From positions 1-64,000 of the forward strand of contig LDXJ01000057.1 in NCBI GenBank assembly GCA_001029295.1: DNA of 64,000 bases. Reading direction: 5' to 3'. The position numbers and the translations under genes are program-made. This document shows, one piece after another, positions 47,138-56,991 of the stretch. Each line of letters begins with the position of its first letter. The stretch's first letter is position 1. Below the pieces are notes generated by a model. It was not told the DNA's origin. It saw nothing but the letters and a program-made list of their open reading frames with translations, and did not search any database. This DNA is from Peptococcaceae bacterium CEB3 (GTDB taxonomy: Bacteria; Bacillota; Desulfitobacteriia; Desulfitobacteriales; Desulfitobacteriaceae).

Positions 47138-48615
47138 CTTTCGCGCTGTTGGAGATAGTCGCCTTTCTGCTCATCTCACTGTATTTGGGGATTCGGGCCA
47201 GACAAGGACGGAAAATGAGTCTGGAGCAATGGACCGTTGGGGGTCGCGGCTTTGGCAGTTTATTTGTGTTCTTGTTAATGGCCGGGGAAATCTATACGAC
47301 GTTCACTTTTCTGGGCGGCAGCGGCTGGGCCTACGGCAAAGGCGGGCCGACGTTCTATATTCTGTGTTACGGAGCTCTGGCTTACATCATGTCTTATTGG
47401 ATGTTGCCGGCGGTCTGGCGCTATGCGAAGAAGAACAACCTGATGTCCCAGTCGGATTTCTTTGTTCATAAGTACAATAGCCCCGTCCTGGGGCTGCTGG
47501 TCGCCGTGGTCGGGGTGATTGCCATGGTTCCTTATCTCGTCTTGCAGTTGAAGGGCTTGGGAAGCATTGTGTCCGAAGTTTCCTACGGTTCCATTTCCCC
47601 TACGGTTTCCGTTTGGATCGGCGTGATTGTCGTTACGATCTACGTGATGATCTCCGGCATCCACGGCTCGGCCTGGACCGCGGTGCTCAAAGACAGTATG
47701 ATTCTGCTGATCGTGGTGTTCCTGGGTATCTACCTGCCTTTCCACTACTACGGGGGTTATCAGAACATGTTTTCCGCCATTGCCCAGGCAAAACCGGGCT
47801 TTCTCACCTTGCCTGCCAAGGGTTTGAGCGTATCCTGGTTCATATCCACGGTCGCGCTGACGGCCCTGGGCTTTTACATGTGGCCTCACTCTTTTGCCTC
47901 ATCCTACGCGGCCAAGAACGAACGGGTCTTCCGCAAAAATGCTATCGTTCTGCCTCTCTATCAGCTGGTTTTGCTCTTCGTTTTTTTCGCCGGGTTCGCG
48001 GCTGTGCTGCAGATCCCTAAGCTGGCCAACGGGGATCTGTCGCTGCTCAGGCTGGCCAAGATGACCTTTGCCCCTTGGTTTGTCGGCTTGATCGGGGCGG
48101 CCGGGATACTGACAGCCTTGGTGCCCGGCTCCATGCTCCTGATGACTTCTTCCACAATCGTCGCCAAGAATATCTATCACGTGTTTGCTCCCTCGACTTC
48201 CGAAGAACAGGTGGCGAAAATTGCTCGCCTGCTAGTGCCGGTGGTGGCCTTGGTTGCCGTTTACTTCACTTTTAACAGCGGAGCCGCGATTGTGGTACTC
48301 CTCCTGGCAGGTTATAGTTTGGTCACTCAGATTTTTCCCGCCTTCATCTTCAGTCTCCTTAAGAACAATTTTGTAACGAAGTACGGAGCTTTTGCTGGGA
48401 TCTTGGCCGGCGTCCTCACGGTGACCTACATCACGGTGACGAATTCCAGTGTGGGTTCGCTCTTCCCGGCCCTGCCCCAGGCTGTCAAAGACCTGAATGT
48501 GGGGATCGTCGCCATGATCGTCAATTTAGTGGTCTTAGCGGGGGTCAGTTTGCTGACGGGAGGGTTGGCGAGCAAGTCTGAAAGAGACCTGGGGCGTTAC
48601 GGAGCGGCAAAATAG
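47134..48615 (+). CDS. Sodium:solute symporter (SSS family)
   Basis: A 493-residue transporter with about 13 membrane segments. SSS marks: QWTVGGRGFGSLFVFLLMAG, IYTTFTFLGGSGWAYGKGG, and the core VYVMISG-like stretch TIYVMISGIHGSAWTAVLKD. It resembles monocarboxylate or pantothenate symporters (MctP/PanF group). Translationally coupled to the small DUF3311 protein. The amidohydrolase upstream suggests uptake of an acylated amino acid or carboxylic acid, but this is inference. Confidence 0.9.
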   Translation: MTFALLEIVAFLLISLYLGIRARQGRKMSLEQWTVGGRGFGSLFVFLLMAGEIYTTFTFLGGSGWAYGKGGPTFYILCYGALAYIMSYWMLPAVWRYAKKNNLMSQSDFFVHKYNSPVLGLLVAVVGVIAMVPYLVLQLKGLGSIVSEVSYGSISPTVSVWIGVIVVTIYVMISGIHGSAWTAVLKDSMILLIVVFLGIYLPFHYYGGYQNMFSAIAQAKPGFLTLPAKGLSVSWFISTVALTALGFYMWPHSFASSYAAKNERVFRKNAIVLPLYQLVLLFVFFAGFAAVLQIPKLANGDLSLLRLAKMTFAPWFVGLIGAAGILTALVPGSMLLMTSSTIVAKNIYHVFAPSTSEEQVAKIARLLVPVVALVAVYFTFNSGAAIVVLLLAGYSLVTQIFPAFIFSLLKNNFVTKYGAFAGILAGVLTVTYITVTNSSVGSLFPALPQAVKDLNVGIVAMIVNLVVLAGVSLLTGGLASKSERDLGRYGAAK

Positions 48616-48683
48616 GCGGAGCCGCCTGCTGAGCCTAAGCCACTCCACACGGTTTTTTCCCCTAATATTCGACCTGATAGAAA

Positions 48684-48735
48684 AGCGACAGCAGCCCTCC
48701 CAACTTGACGACGGGGGTTACTGTCGCTCTCTTTG
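48684..48735 (+). terminator. Hairpin terminator candidate after the symporter gene
   Basis: AGCGACAG (48684) pairs with CTGTCGCT (48721), with further CCC/GGG pairing inside, then CTCTTTGTCC. The tail is only partly T-rich. Confidence 0.6.
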
Positions 48736-48811
48736 TCCACCTGAGGCCGCCTAAACTGCGGTTTCAAGCTTGATCAACCTCGGCACATCGTAGCAATGCC
48801 TTTGGCGTATA

Positions 48812-48984
48812 TGTTATAATATCATGAGGACATATATATGGACAACTGCATCATGAACTCAAGCGAAGTCCGCGGAAGCAACCGGGAATCCTCTGACTTC
48901 AGTCAGGGGAGGGTCAAACCGAGTCACCGGGCTGTTCTGATAGACACGAATAAGTCAGCAACTATGGGGAAAGAGGTGAGCCGA
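48812..48984 (+). promoter_or_regulatory. Extended -10 promoter and 5' leader of the PduL gene
   Basis: TGTTATAAT (48812-48820) is an extended -10 element. Transcription would start near 48827, leaving a leader of about 155 nt to the preferred start. CCTCTGACT/AGTCAGGGG (about 48890-48909) forms a hairpin in it. An in-frame ATG at 48838 would be only about 10 nt from the RNA start, so it is disfavoured. Confidence 0.55.
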
Positions 48985-50226
48985 ATGGCAGCTAATTTTG
49001 ATTCAAGTCTCGACGTCAATAAGGCCGACTTTAAACGGGATACCCGTTGGCTGGTCCGGGTCGGGGTCTCCCGGGCGCACGTGCATCTTACTCCCGAAGA
49101 TATTGAGGCCCTCTTCGGCCCCGGACACACTCTGACTTTGCTCAGAGAGCTGGGGCAGGCCGGGGAATTTGCCGCCAAAGAGACGGTGAATGTGGTTGGG
49201 TCAAAAGGGGTTTTACAGCAGGTTCGGATCATTGGTCCGGCCAGAGCGAAGACTCAGGTGGAATTGGCCCGCACGGACACCTATGTTCTGGGCATTGACG
49301 CTCCCCTGCGGCATTCCGGAGATGTGGAAGGAACGCCGGGGGCAGTACTGATCGGCCCCAAGGGTGTGGTGGTGCTGAATCAGGGCTGTATTATTGCCAA
49401 GGCACATATTCATCTTCTCGCCAAAGAGGCGGAGAAACTGGAATTGGCGCAGGGGGACGAAGTGGTCGTCCTGATCAAAGGAGAGAAAAAAGTCTGCTAC
49501 TATGATGTGAAAGTCAGGGTAGTGGAGAAAGGGATGACCGAGTTTCATATCGACACAGATGAAGCCAACGCGGCTTTTGTCGATACCGGTGATTTGGCCA
49601 TGATTCGGCACAAGGAATTTGTCATCAAGGACAAGTGGGGGAACACCTTGGATGTCAGCCGCGAGAATGTGAAGTTCATCCAGGGGAAAAAGCCGGATGA
49701 CCCGTATGTGCAGGAAGCGATTCACCTCTTACATACCGTATTCGAGTATCCCGAGTCGATCGGGCGGGATGTGGAGGAGAAGCTGCTGGCACCCGAAGGC
49801 ATTGACCCGAATCGTTACTATCTTTTCACGGCGGTCGAAGGCGGGCGGGTCTTTGGAATCGCCAGTTTCTATTGGATGCCGAGGACCAAGATAGCCTACT
49901 TTGAACACCTGGGCATCATTCCGGAATATCAGGACCGGGGGATCGGAAGTTTCCTCTTCAATAAGGTGATTGCCATTTTGGAAAAGAATCACCCCGAAAT
50001 CGAGGGAGTCCTCTTCGAAGTCCGTTTGAACAAAGAACACCTGGACGATCGCAAACATTTCTTCTTAAACCTGGGGGCAATTCCCGTGGACACTTCTTTT
50101 TACCCCTCGGACCAAATCAAGTTGGGTGAAAACATCCTCCTGATGTTCAAGCCGGAGACGGTGGAAGCGAGATTGAACACCGCCACTATGGAACTGGCTC
50201 TCCAGACGCTGAGCCGAATCCTTTAA
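48985..50226 (+). CDS. PduL-type phosphotransacylase fused to GNAT acetyltransferase
   Basis: A 413-residue chain. The first 210 residues are PduL: VGVSRAHVHLTPEDIEALFG, HTLTLLRELGQAGEFAAKET, RIIGPARAKTQVELARTD, RHSGDVEGTPG and KAHIHL, with the histidines that bind the two zinc ions. PduL swaps CoA and phosphate on acyl groups (acetyl-CoA to acetyl phosphate). A GNAT domain follows (about 255-400): FTAVEGGRVFGIASFYWMPR, AYFEHLGIIPEYQDRGIGSF, where QDRGIG is the acetyl-CoA loop. AAAGAGGTGAG 7 nt before ATG 48985 decides the start; the upstream ATG 48838 would add 49 residues. No compartment-targeting peptide is seen. Confidence 0.88.
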   Translation: MAANFDSSLDVNKADFKRDTRWLVRVGVSRAHVHLTPEDIEALFGPGHTLTLLRELGQAGEFAAKETVNVVGSKGVLQQVRIIGPARAKTQVELARTDTYVLGIDAPLRHSGDVEGTPGAVLIGPKGVVVLNQGCIIAKAHIHLLAKEAEKLELAQGDEVVVLIKGEKKVCYYDVKVRVVEKGMTEFHIDTDEANAAFVDTGDLAMIRHKEFVIKDKWGNTLDVSRENVKFIQGKKPDDPYVQEAIHLLHTVFEYPESIGRDVEEKLLAPEGIDPNRYYLFTAVEGGRVFGIASFYWMPRTKIAYFEHLGIIPEYQDRGIGSFLFNKVIAILEKNHPEIEGVLFEVRLNKEHLDDRKHFFLNLGAIPVDTSFYPSDQIKLGENILLMFKPETVEARLNTATMELALQTLSRIL

Positions 50227-50268
50227 GGCAGGCAGTTGGCGGGCACATGGTTTGCGACGACCCATTGC

Positions 50269-50300
50269 GGCAAGAAGTCTTCTAGGCTTCTTGCCTTTTT
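50269..50300 (+). terminator. Rho-independent terminator
   Basis: GGCAAGAAG pairs with CTTCTTGCC around a 9-nt loop, followed by TTTTT. Ends the PduL-GNAT transcript. Confidence 0.92.
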
Positions 50301-50449
50301 CGGTTGCGCTGGTTTGTCTTATACCTTGCTCCTCCATTAGAGGCGGCCGACGGCTAGAGGCGGCTAACGGCGTCGGCGTAAGGACTCCACTGCCCTGCCC
50401 ATGACCCTTAGATTTGGCGCGTGCGGGCGACAAAATGGGACAAACCCTC

Positions 50450-50478
50450 TTGACAATAAGTAATAGCAGCTTCATAAT
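50450..50478 (+). promoter_or_regulatory. Sigma-A promoter for the glycogen operon
   Basis: TTGACA (50450-50455), 17-nt spacer and CATAAT (50473-50478). It gives a leader of about 510 nt before glgB that contains a small frame and two tandem repeat blocks. CGCGTTTCAACGCG downstream can form a hairpin. Confidence 0.7.
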
Positions 50479-50580
50479 CGTAATAAGAATAATTTCAATG
50501 TAGGGCGACGTTATTTCGACTTCCCGCTGTCTTCGGGAGACTTGGGAATCTTCGCGTTTCAACGCGGGGAGGAGGTCAAG

Positions 50581-50667
50581 ATGCTCCGGTTAAGGCATTG
50601 TAAAGATTTCTTTAACCAAGAGGAGAAGAGCTTTAGAGAGAGAATACAACTAAGAGAATACAACTAA
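50581..50667 (+). CDS. Possible 28-residue leader peptide
   Basis: ATG is preceded by GGGGAGGAGGTCAAG, a very strong ribosome binding site, and the frame MLRLRHCKDFFNQEEKSFRE runs into the 14-bp repeat before TAA. No homology is recognised. Either a small regulatory uORF of the glycogen operon or a relic. Confidence 0.35.
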   Translation: MLRLRHCKDFFNQEEKSFRERIQLREYN

Positions 50668-50794
50668 GAGAATACAACTAAGAGAATACAACTAAGAGAA
50701 TACGGCTAAGAGAATATGATAAAGAGAATGGGATCAAGAGAATACGATTAAGAAAATGCGATAAAGAGAATGGGATTAAGAGAATGTGACTAAC
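50641..50794 (+). repeat. 14-bp tandem repeat, 11 units
   Basis: AGAATACAACTAAG repeats every 14 bp, perfect in the first four units and drifting later (AGAATATGATAAAG, AGAATGGGATTAAG). Lies in the glgB leader. Confidence 0.95.
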
Positions 50795-50867
50795 AGTGTG
50801 ACGGCGTACGACATGTGGCGGTTAGTGGGTTACCGCGAAAGTCGGCGATTTCAGGTGCATACGGGGT

Positions 50868-50930
50868 GTAACAAGGATAACAAGGATAACAAGGATAACA
50901 AGGATAACAAGGATAACAAGGATAACAAGG
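50868..50930 (+). repeat. 9-bp tandem repeat, 7 units
   Basis: ATAACAAGG repeated seven times, the first as GTAACAAGG, without other changes. Sits 68 nt before glgB. Confidence 0.95.
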
Positions 50931-50997
50931 TGTGCGCGGTTGACGGCACGGTGTCCATTCCCCGCGCAGGGGGCTCAAGAGCAGAGAGGTAGCAACG

Positions 50998-52902
50998 ATG
51001 GAAAGCTCGGCGTTTTTAAGCCCGGAGGAGATTTACCTATTTAACCGGGGTGAACTCTATAAGAGCTATACCAAGTTCGGTGCGCATAGGCGCGAGCGGG
51101 AGGGGTGTGAAGGGACTCATTTTGCGCTCTGGGTTCCGGAGGTGGCGGGAGTCTCTGTCGTAGGGGACTTCAATGCCTGGGATGCCGCCCGGCACCCCCT
51201 GCGCCAGGCCGGTGAGACGGGGGTCTGGACCGCCTTTGTGCCGGGGAAGCTTGAGGGGCAGAGGTACAAGTACGCGATTCGGAGCCGGTCGGGAGAGATG
51301 TTTCTCAAATCCGATCCCTACGCTTTCTATAGTGAACTGAGGCCGCTGACGGCGTCGCTCGTCTATTCTCTGGAAGATTATCCCTGGCAGGACGGGGAGT
51401 GGCTTAAGGAGCGAGAAAAAGGCAGGCAGCAGGATAAACCGATTTCGATTTACGAAGTTCATCTCGGCTCCTGGCGGCGAAAGAAAGACGGGGGTTTCTA
51501 TTCCTGGGAGGAATTCGCCGGGGAGCTTTTGCCTTATGTTCTCGACCTGGGTTACACGCACGTTGAGCTCATGCCCATTATGGAGCATCCCTATGACGGT
51601 TCTTGGGGTTATCAGGTGACGGGGTATTATTCCTGCACGAGCCGTTACGGGGATCCGAAAGGGTTTATGTCCTTCGTTGATCGTTGCCACCAAGCCGGGA
51701 TCGGGGTCATTCTCGATTGGGTTCCGGGGCATTTTTGCAAAGATGCCCATGGCTTGGGCAGGCTGAACGGGACGGAGGTCTACGAAAAAGAGGAGCACGG
51801 TCAATGGGGAACGTACAATTTTAATTTTGCCAAGACTGAGGTGTGGAGCTTTCTCATTTCGAACGCCCTGTTTTGGCCGGAAAATTTCCATGTGGACGGC
51901 CTGCGCGTGGATGGGGTGAGCAGCATGCTCTATTTGGATTACGGCAAAGAGGGGCAGGCCTGGCAGCGCAATATTCATGGGGGCAGGGAGAACCTGGAGG
52001 CGGTCGCCTTTCTGCGCAAGCTCAATCAGGTCGTCTTTCGCGATTATCCGGGGGTGCTTATGATTGCGGAAGAAGCGACAGACTGGCCCCTCGTATCGGC
52101 CCCGACCTATGCCGGGGGCTTGGGCTTTAATTTTAAGTGGAACATGGGCTGGATGAATGACATATTAAAGTATATGCAACTGGGATTTGACGAACGCCAA
52201 AACCAACATACTCTTTTAACCTTTTCTCTGACCTATGCTTTCTCGGAGAACTTTATCCTGGCGCTTTCGCACGATGAGGTGGTGCACGGCAAGAAGTCGC
52301 TCATTGACAAGATGCCCGGGGACTACGGGCGGAAATTTGCCGGCTTGCGCAATTTGCAAACCTACCTGATCACACACCCGGGCAAGAAACTAATGTTCAT
52401 GGGCGGGGAGTTTGCTCAGTTTATTGAGTGGCGCTATGCGGGGGAATTGGACTGGTTCCTTTTGGCCTATGACATGCACGCCAAGTATCGGGAGTTCGTC
52501 CGGAGCGTCAATGACCTCTATCGGCGGGAAAGGGCACTCTGGGAAAATGACTATGATTGGGCAGGTTTTCATTGGATCGACGCCGACAATCGCGGGCAAA
52601 GCATTCTGGTTTTCCGGCGCCTGGCCAGGGATCCCGCTAACTGCCTGGTCGTCGTCTGCAATTTTCGCCCCGTGTCCTACCCGGATTTTCGACTTGGGGT
52701 GCCTGAACGCAAGGTATACTCCGAAATCTTCAACTCCGATCGCGAGGCCTTTGGCGGCCTGAACATTATCAACCCGGCTCCGCTGGTCGCGGAGCGTGTT
52801 CCTTGGCATGGGCAGGCTTATTCTTTGAGAATTAATCTTCCCCCTTTGGCAACTGTTATATTGAAGCCGCAGTCCGCGTACAAATTGAGACGGGGGGTCT
52901 AG
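50998..52902 (+). CDS. glgB: 1,4-alpha-glucan branching enzyme
   Basis: GlgB makes the alpha-1,6 branches of glycogen. The 634-residue protein has an N-terminal CBM48 (THFALWVPEVAGVSVVGDFN), then the GH13 barrel: VELMPIMEHPYDGSWGYQVT, ILDWVPGHF, nucleophile Asp in FHVDGLRVDGVSSMLYLD, acid Glu in MIAEEATDWP, and LSHDEVVHGKKSL. Length fits bacterial GlgB. ATG follows AGAGAGGTAG. First gene of the glycogen operon; glgP begins one base after its stop codon. Confidence 0.97.
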   Translation: MESSAFLSPEEIYLFNRGELYKSYTKFGAHRREREGCEGTHFALWVPEVAGVSVVGDFNAWDAARHPLRQAGETGVWTAFVPGKLEGQRYKYAIRSRSGEMFLKSDPYAFYSELRPLTASLVYSLEDYPWQDGEWLKEREKGRQQDKPISIYEVHLGSWRRKKDGGFYSWEEFAGELLPYVLDLGYTHVELMPIMEHPYDGSWGYQVTGYYSCTSRYGDPKGFMSFVDRCHQAGIGVILDWVPGHFCKDAHGLGRLNGTEVYEKEEHGQWGTYNFNFAKTEVWSFLISNALFWPENFHVDGLRVDGVSSMLYLDYGKEGQAWQRNIHGGRENLEAVAFLRKLNQVVFRDYPGVLMIAEEATDWPLVSAPTYAGGLGFNFKWNMGWMNDILKYMQLGFDERQNQHTLLTFSLTYAFSENFILALSHDEVVHGKKSLIDKMPGDYGRKFAGLRNLQTYLITHPGKKLMFMGGEFAQFIEWRYAGELDWFLLAYDMHAKYREFVRSVNDLYRRERALWENDYDWAGFHWIDADNRGQSILVFRRLARDPANCLVVVCNFRPVSYPDFRLGVPERKVYSEIFNSDREAFGGLNIINPAPLVAERVPWHGQAYSLRINLPPLATVILKPQSAYKLRRGV

Positions 52903-52903
52903 C

Positions 52904-55324
52904 ATGTTCGCTGATAAAGAGAGTTTTAAGCAAGCTTACTTGACCAAAATCAGTGAGACGGAAGGAATCATTCTCGAGGAAAGCAGTCCCTGGGATAAAT
53001 ACAAGACTCTGGTCATTTTGCTCAAGGAGAAAATGGGTTCCTACCGGGCGTTGGCCCGGAACTGCCCGGCCCGGAGCAGAGAAGTGTACTACTTTTCCAT
53101 GGAATTCCTGATCGGAAAACTGTTACACTATTATTTGGTGAATATGGGGATCGAGGAGATCGTACGGGAAGGTTTGCGGGATCTCAAGATTGACCTGGAC
53201 GAGTTGCTGCGGCAGGAAGCGGATCCGGGTCTGGGAAACGGCGGGTTGGGAAGGCTGGCGGCATGTTTTCTGGATTCGATGGCTTTTTGGGGCATATCCG
53301 GGCACGGTAACGGCATAAGATTTAAGTATGGGCTGTTTGAACAGAAGATCAGAAACGGCTTCCAGACCGAGGTGGCGGACAACTGGCTGAAAAACGGCTA
53401 TCCCTGGGAAACTCCTAAGCTCGACAAGAGCGTCGTGGTCAAGTTTAAAGGTAATGTGAGGGTGGAAAACGTCGAAGGCAAATGGATGTTTTACCATGAG
53501 AACTTTGAACCGGTGTTGGCCGTGCCCTATGACGTGCCGATCATGAGCTATGACAACTCCGTGAACATCAACAATCTGCGCTTGTGGAGCGCTGAGCCGC
53601 TCTCCAATGAGCTGGATCTGGATTCTTTTAACCGCGGCGATTTTGAGCAGGCTGTCAGTCTGAAATCCGAGGTGGAGGCGATATCCTATATTCTGTATCC
53701 GGATGACAGCAGCCGTTCGGGCCGGGAACTGAGGCTGAAACAAGAGTATTTTTTTGTCGCCGCGGGACTGGGTTCGATCATGAGGAGCTATAAGAAGCGC
53801 AGCCGTCCTTTGGCTGATTTTCCGCGCTGGGTGGCGGTACATATCAATGATACCCACCCTGTCCTTTGCATTCCCGAACTCATGCGCATCCTAATCGATG
53901 AAGAAGGTTTGGGTTGGGATGAGGCCTGGAACATCACCGTGAACAGCATGTCTTTTACGAACCATACGATTATGCCCGAGGCGATGGAGAGATGGCCCAT
54001 CGATCTTTTCCGCGGCCTTCTGCCCCGCATCTATATGATCGTGGAGGAAATTGACCGCCGGTTTAAAAAGCGCACGGCCAAACTCTATCCCGAGGATGAG
54101 GACTTGATTCAGCGCACCCAAATCATTAAAGACGGCCAGATCCTAATGGCCCACCTGGCGGTGATCGGCTCCTCATCTGTGAACGGGGTGGCCGCCTTGC
54201 ACACGGAGATCCTGAAAAATGAAGTTTTTAAGGATTACTACCGGATGCTTGGCTATAAGTTTAATAATAAGACCAACGGAGTGAACCACCGCCGCTTTCT
54301 CTTGGCGACCAATCCGGACTTGTCCGGGTTGATCACGGAGGCCATCGGCCCGGGATGGAAGAAAAACGCGGAGGAACTGCACAACCTGCTTTCCTTTCGG
54401 GATGACAAGAATTTCCTGGAAAGGTTGGCCCAAGTCAAGTATCTTAACAAGTGCCGCCTGGCCGAGCGGGTGCGGGAGACTCAGGGGATCGTGCTCGATC
54501 CGTCGTCCCTCTTTGATGTTCAGGTCAAACGGATGCACGCTTATAAACGGCAGTTGCTCAACCTCTTAAAGATCATGGAATTATACAACCGGGTTCTGAT
54601 GGAGCCGGATGCGGTGGAGGGACCCCATACTTTCATTTTTGCCGGGAAAGCGGCGCCGGGCTATCATTATGCCAAGACCGTAATTAAACTCATCAACACC
54701 TTGGCGGCTAAAATTAACAAGGATGCCGGTGCCAAGGACAAACTGAAAGTCGTTTTTCTGGAAAACTTCAATGTCAGCCTCGGGGAGTTGATCTATCCGG
54801 CGGCCGATGTCAGCGAACAGATTTCTACGGCCAGCAAGGAAGCGTCGGGTACGGGAAATATGAAGTTCATGCTGAACGGGGCGGTCACGATCGGGACGCT
54901 GGACGGAGCCAATGTGGAGATTCATCAAGCCGTGGGTGACGACAATATGTTTATTTTTGGGCTTAGCGCTCAGGAGATTCTGGACTATATAGGAAAGGGG
55001 GGATATAAATCCCTAGACCAGTATTACGCCAGCCCCGATCTCAAAGTCTGTGTCGACCAGTTGGTCAACGGATTTTTTGAAACGGCCGGCGAAGAGTTCC
55101 GGGTAATTTTCGATTCGCTCCTGCTTTACAATGATGAGTTTTTTGTTCTCAAGGATTTCAATTCTTACCTGGAGGCTTATCAGAGGTTACAGAGGTGCTA
55201 CGCGGATAAAGAACATTGGCGGAAGATGTCGCTGGTGAACATTGCCGAAGCCGGAGTTTTTTCCAGTGACCGGACGATTCTGGAATATGCGGAGCAGATC
55301 TGGAAAATTCCGCGTGTCTGCTGA
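52904..55324 (+). CDS. glgP: Glycogen phosphorylase
   Basis: GlgP releases glucose 1-phosphate from glycogen with pyridoxal phosphate. The 806-residue protein has the GT35 marks: REVYYFSMEFLIGKLLHYYL, DPGLGNGGLGRLAACFLDSM, NDTHPVLCIPELMR, NKTNGVNHRRFLL, VKRMHAYKRQLLN and the PLP lysine in KEASGTGNMKFMLNGA, followed by TIGTLDGANVEI. Start codon ATG follows glgB closely, with GGGGGGT as ribosome binding site. Confidence 0.97.
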   Translation: MFADKESFKQAYLTKISETEGIILEESSPWDKYKTLVILLKEKMGSYRALARNCPARSREVYYFSMEFLIGKLLHYYLVNMGIEEIVREGLRDLKIDLDELLRQEADPGLGNGGLGRLAACFLDSMAFWGISGHGNGIRFKYGLFEQKIRNGFQTEVADNWLKNGYPWETPKLDKSVVVKFKGNVRVENVEGKWMFYHENFEPVLAVPYDVPIMSYDNSVNINNLRLWSAEPLSNELDLDSFNRGDFEQAVSLKSEVEAISYILYPDDSSRSGRELRLKQEYFFVAAGLGSIMRSYKKRSRPLADFPRWVAVHINDTHPVLCIPELMRILIDEEGLGWDEAWNITVNSMSFTNHTIMPEAMERWPIDLFRGLLPRIYMIVEEIDRRFKKRTAKLYPEDEDLIQRTQIIKDGQILMAHLAVIGSSSVNGVAALHTEILKNEVFKDYYRMLGYKFNNKTNGVNHRRFLLATNPDLSGLITEAIGPGWKKNAEELHNLLSFRDDKNFLERLAQVKYLNKCRLAERVRETQGIVLDPSSLFDVQVKRMHAYKRQLLNLLKIMELYNRVLMEPDAVEGPHTFIFAGKAAPGYHYAKTVIKLINTLAAKINKDAGAKDKLKVVFLENFNVSLGELIYPAADVSEQISTASKEASGTGNMKFMLNGAVTIGTLDGANVEIHQAVGDDNMFIFGLSAQEILDYIGKGGYKSLDQYYASPDLKVCVDQLVNGFFETAGEEFRVIFDSLLLYNDEFFVLKDFNSYLEAYQRLQRCYADKEHWRKMSLVNIAEAGVFSSDRTILEYAEQIWKIPRVC

Positions 55325-55364
55325 ACTGAGTGGGTAGGGTTTGTGAAAAGAAAGGGTAAAAAAG

Positions 55365-56555
55365 ATGTACCAAGAATGCATTGCCATGCTGTTGGCGGGT
55401 GGAAGGGGCAGCCGGCTGGGTGCCCTCACCCGCAACATTGCTAAACCTGCGGTTTCATTTTGCGGTAAATACCGCATTATTGATTTTAGTTTGAGTAATT
55501 GTGCAAATTCAAACATAAATACTGTGGGGGTTCTCACGCAATATAAACCATTCTTGCTCAATATGTACATCGGAGTCGGTACGGCCTGGGATCTGGACAA
55601 TCCCTACGGCGGCGTGCACATCCTGCCTCCTTACATGGGAGACAGCGAAGGGAACTGGTACAACGGGACGGCTAACGCCGTTTTTCAAAACCTCGATTTT
55701 ATTGATTTCTATTCCCCCCAATGCGTGCTCATCATTTCGGGCGATCATATCTATAAAATGAATTACCTCTCCATGCTGGACTTTCACAAAGAGAAGGGGT
55801 CGGACATTACGATCGCGACGATTGAAGTTCCATGGGACGAGGTCTCCCGTTTCGGCACCGTGAGTGTCGACGGGGAGGGCCGGATTGCCAAATTCACCGA
55901 AAAGGTGGCCCGGCCGGAGACCAATCTGGCTTCGATGGGGATCTATATTTTTAACTGGCCGTTGCTGAGACAAGCTCTGCTGGCAGATGCTCACGATCTT
56001 CATTCCGACAATGATTTCGGCAAGAACGTACTTCCCAGGCAGATCGAGCTGGGCAAGAAAGTGTTTGCTTATAATTTTCAGGGGTATTGGCGCGATGTCG
56101 GCACGATCGAAAGCTATTACAATGCCAATATGGAGCTCATTAACGGCGAGAGCGGGCTCGATCTTTTCGATCCGGCCCAAAGGATCTATTCTAATGAAGA
56201 TATTCTGCCTCCTCAGTATGTGGGACTTTCCGCGCGGATAGAGGACAGTCTGGTCAGCAATGGTTGTGTCGTGTTGGGCCAGGTGAGCCACTCCATTCTC
56301 GCACCCGGCGCTTACGTCGGGGAGGGAGCCGTAGTCTTGGATTCCATCCTGCTGCCGCACGCGCGGATCCATCGTCAGTCGGTGGTCAAAAAAGCGATCA
56401 TCGGGGAAGGGGCGAAGATCCAAAGCCATTGCTCCGTCGGCTTGGAAGCGCCTTCCGCCGCACACCCGGGGGGTATCACCGTCATTGGGGACCACACCGT
56501 TTTGGAAAAGGGGTCGGTGGTCCCGGCGGGGGAAAACCTTTACGCGGCTCGTTAG
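55365..56555 (+). CDS. glgC: Glucose-1-phosphate adenylyltransferase, catalytic subunit
   Basis: GlgC makes ADP-glucose, the donor for glycogen synthesis. The 396-residue protein has the pyrophosphorylase signature [53 protein letters not shown] and the sugar-phosphate loop [10 protein letters not shown], and ends in a left-handed beta-helix (hexapeptide) domain. Catalytic residues look intact, unlike the GlgD partner. AAAGGGTAAAAAAG precedes the ATG. Confidence 0.96.
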   Translation: MYQECIAMLLAGGRGSRLGALTRNIAKPAVSFCGKYRIIDFSLSNCANSNINTVGVLTQYKPFLLNMYIGVGTAWDLDNPYGGVHILPPYMGDSEGNWYNGTANAVFQNLDFIDFYSPQCVLIISGDHIYKMNYLSMLDFHKEKGSDITIATIEVPWDEVSRFGTVSVDGEGRIAKFTEKVARPETNLASMGIYIFNWPLLRQALLADAHDLHSDNDFGKNVLPRQIELGKKVFAYNFQGYWRDVGTIESYYNANMELINGESGLDLFDPAQRIYSNEDILPPQYVGLSARIEDSLVSNGCVVLGQVSHSILAPGAYVGEGAVVLDSILLPHARIHRQSVVKKAIIGEGAKIQSHCSVGLEAPSAAHPGGITVIGDHTVLEKGSVVPAGENLYAAR

Positions 56556-56991
56556 GGTCGGAGCCTGTCTTGTCCGGGATTTGTCAAGAAAGCGGTTTGC
56601 AAAACTGTAAAGGCGAGGGGAGTGAAAAGCCTGGTTTCCGGGCAGTCCGGGATGGTCCGCCGGAGTCGCGAGAGGTATCGTCCGCGTCTGGGGTGACGGC
56701 AGGCGAACATCCGCACTTACGCCGCGAGAGGGGTCGTCCGCCCTCGGGGTGGCAAGAGGCGAGGGCTTCGCGCCGAGGAGTGCCGGGGTATCGTCTGTCT
56801 CGCGAGTGGTGAGAAGCGGGAGCCTGCGCTGAGGGGCGCGAGAGGGCCGTCCGCCCCCGGGGTGGTGAGAGGCGAGGATTTCGCGCCGGCGGTTAAGTCC
56901 TGTGGGGCTGCCTCCTGTTTAGTCGGCAGGGAAAAGACGTAAGGTTGCGGCTGTAGTGGCCGTTCCGCGTCATGGGAACCGGGGATGGTAG
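56556..56991 (+). repeat. About 57-bp imperfect tandem repeats between glgC and glgD
   Basis: Four copies begin near 56668, 56724, 56781 and 56838 (GCGAGAGG-YCGTCCGCCC-CGGGGTGG-GAGGCGAGG-TTCGCGCCG pattern). The second and fourth are closest. No gene. About 100 nt on each side are unique. Confidence 0.75.
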
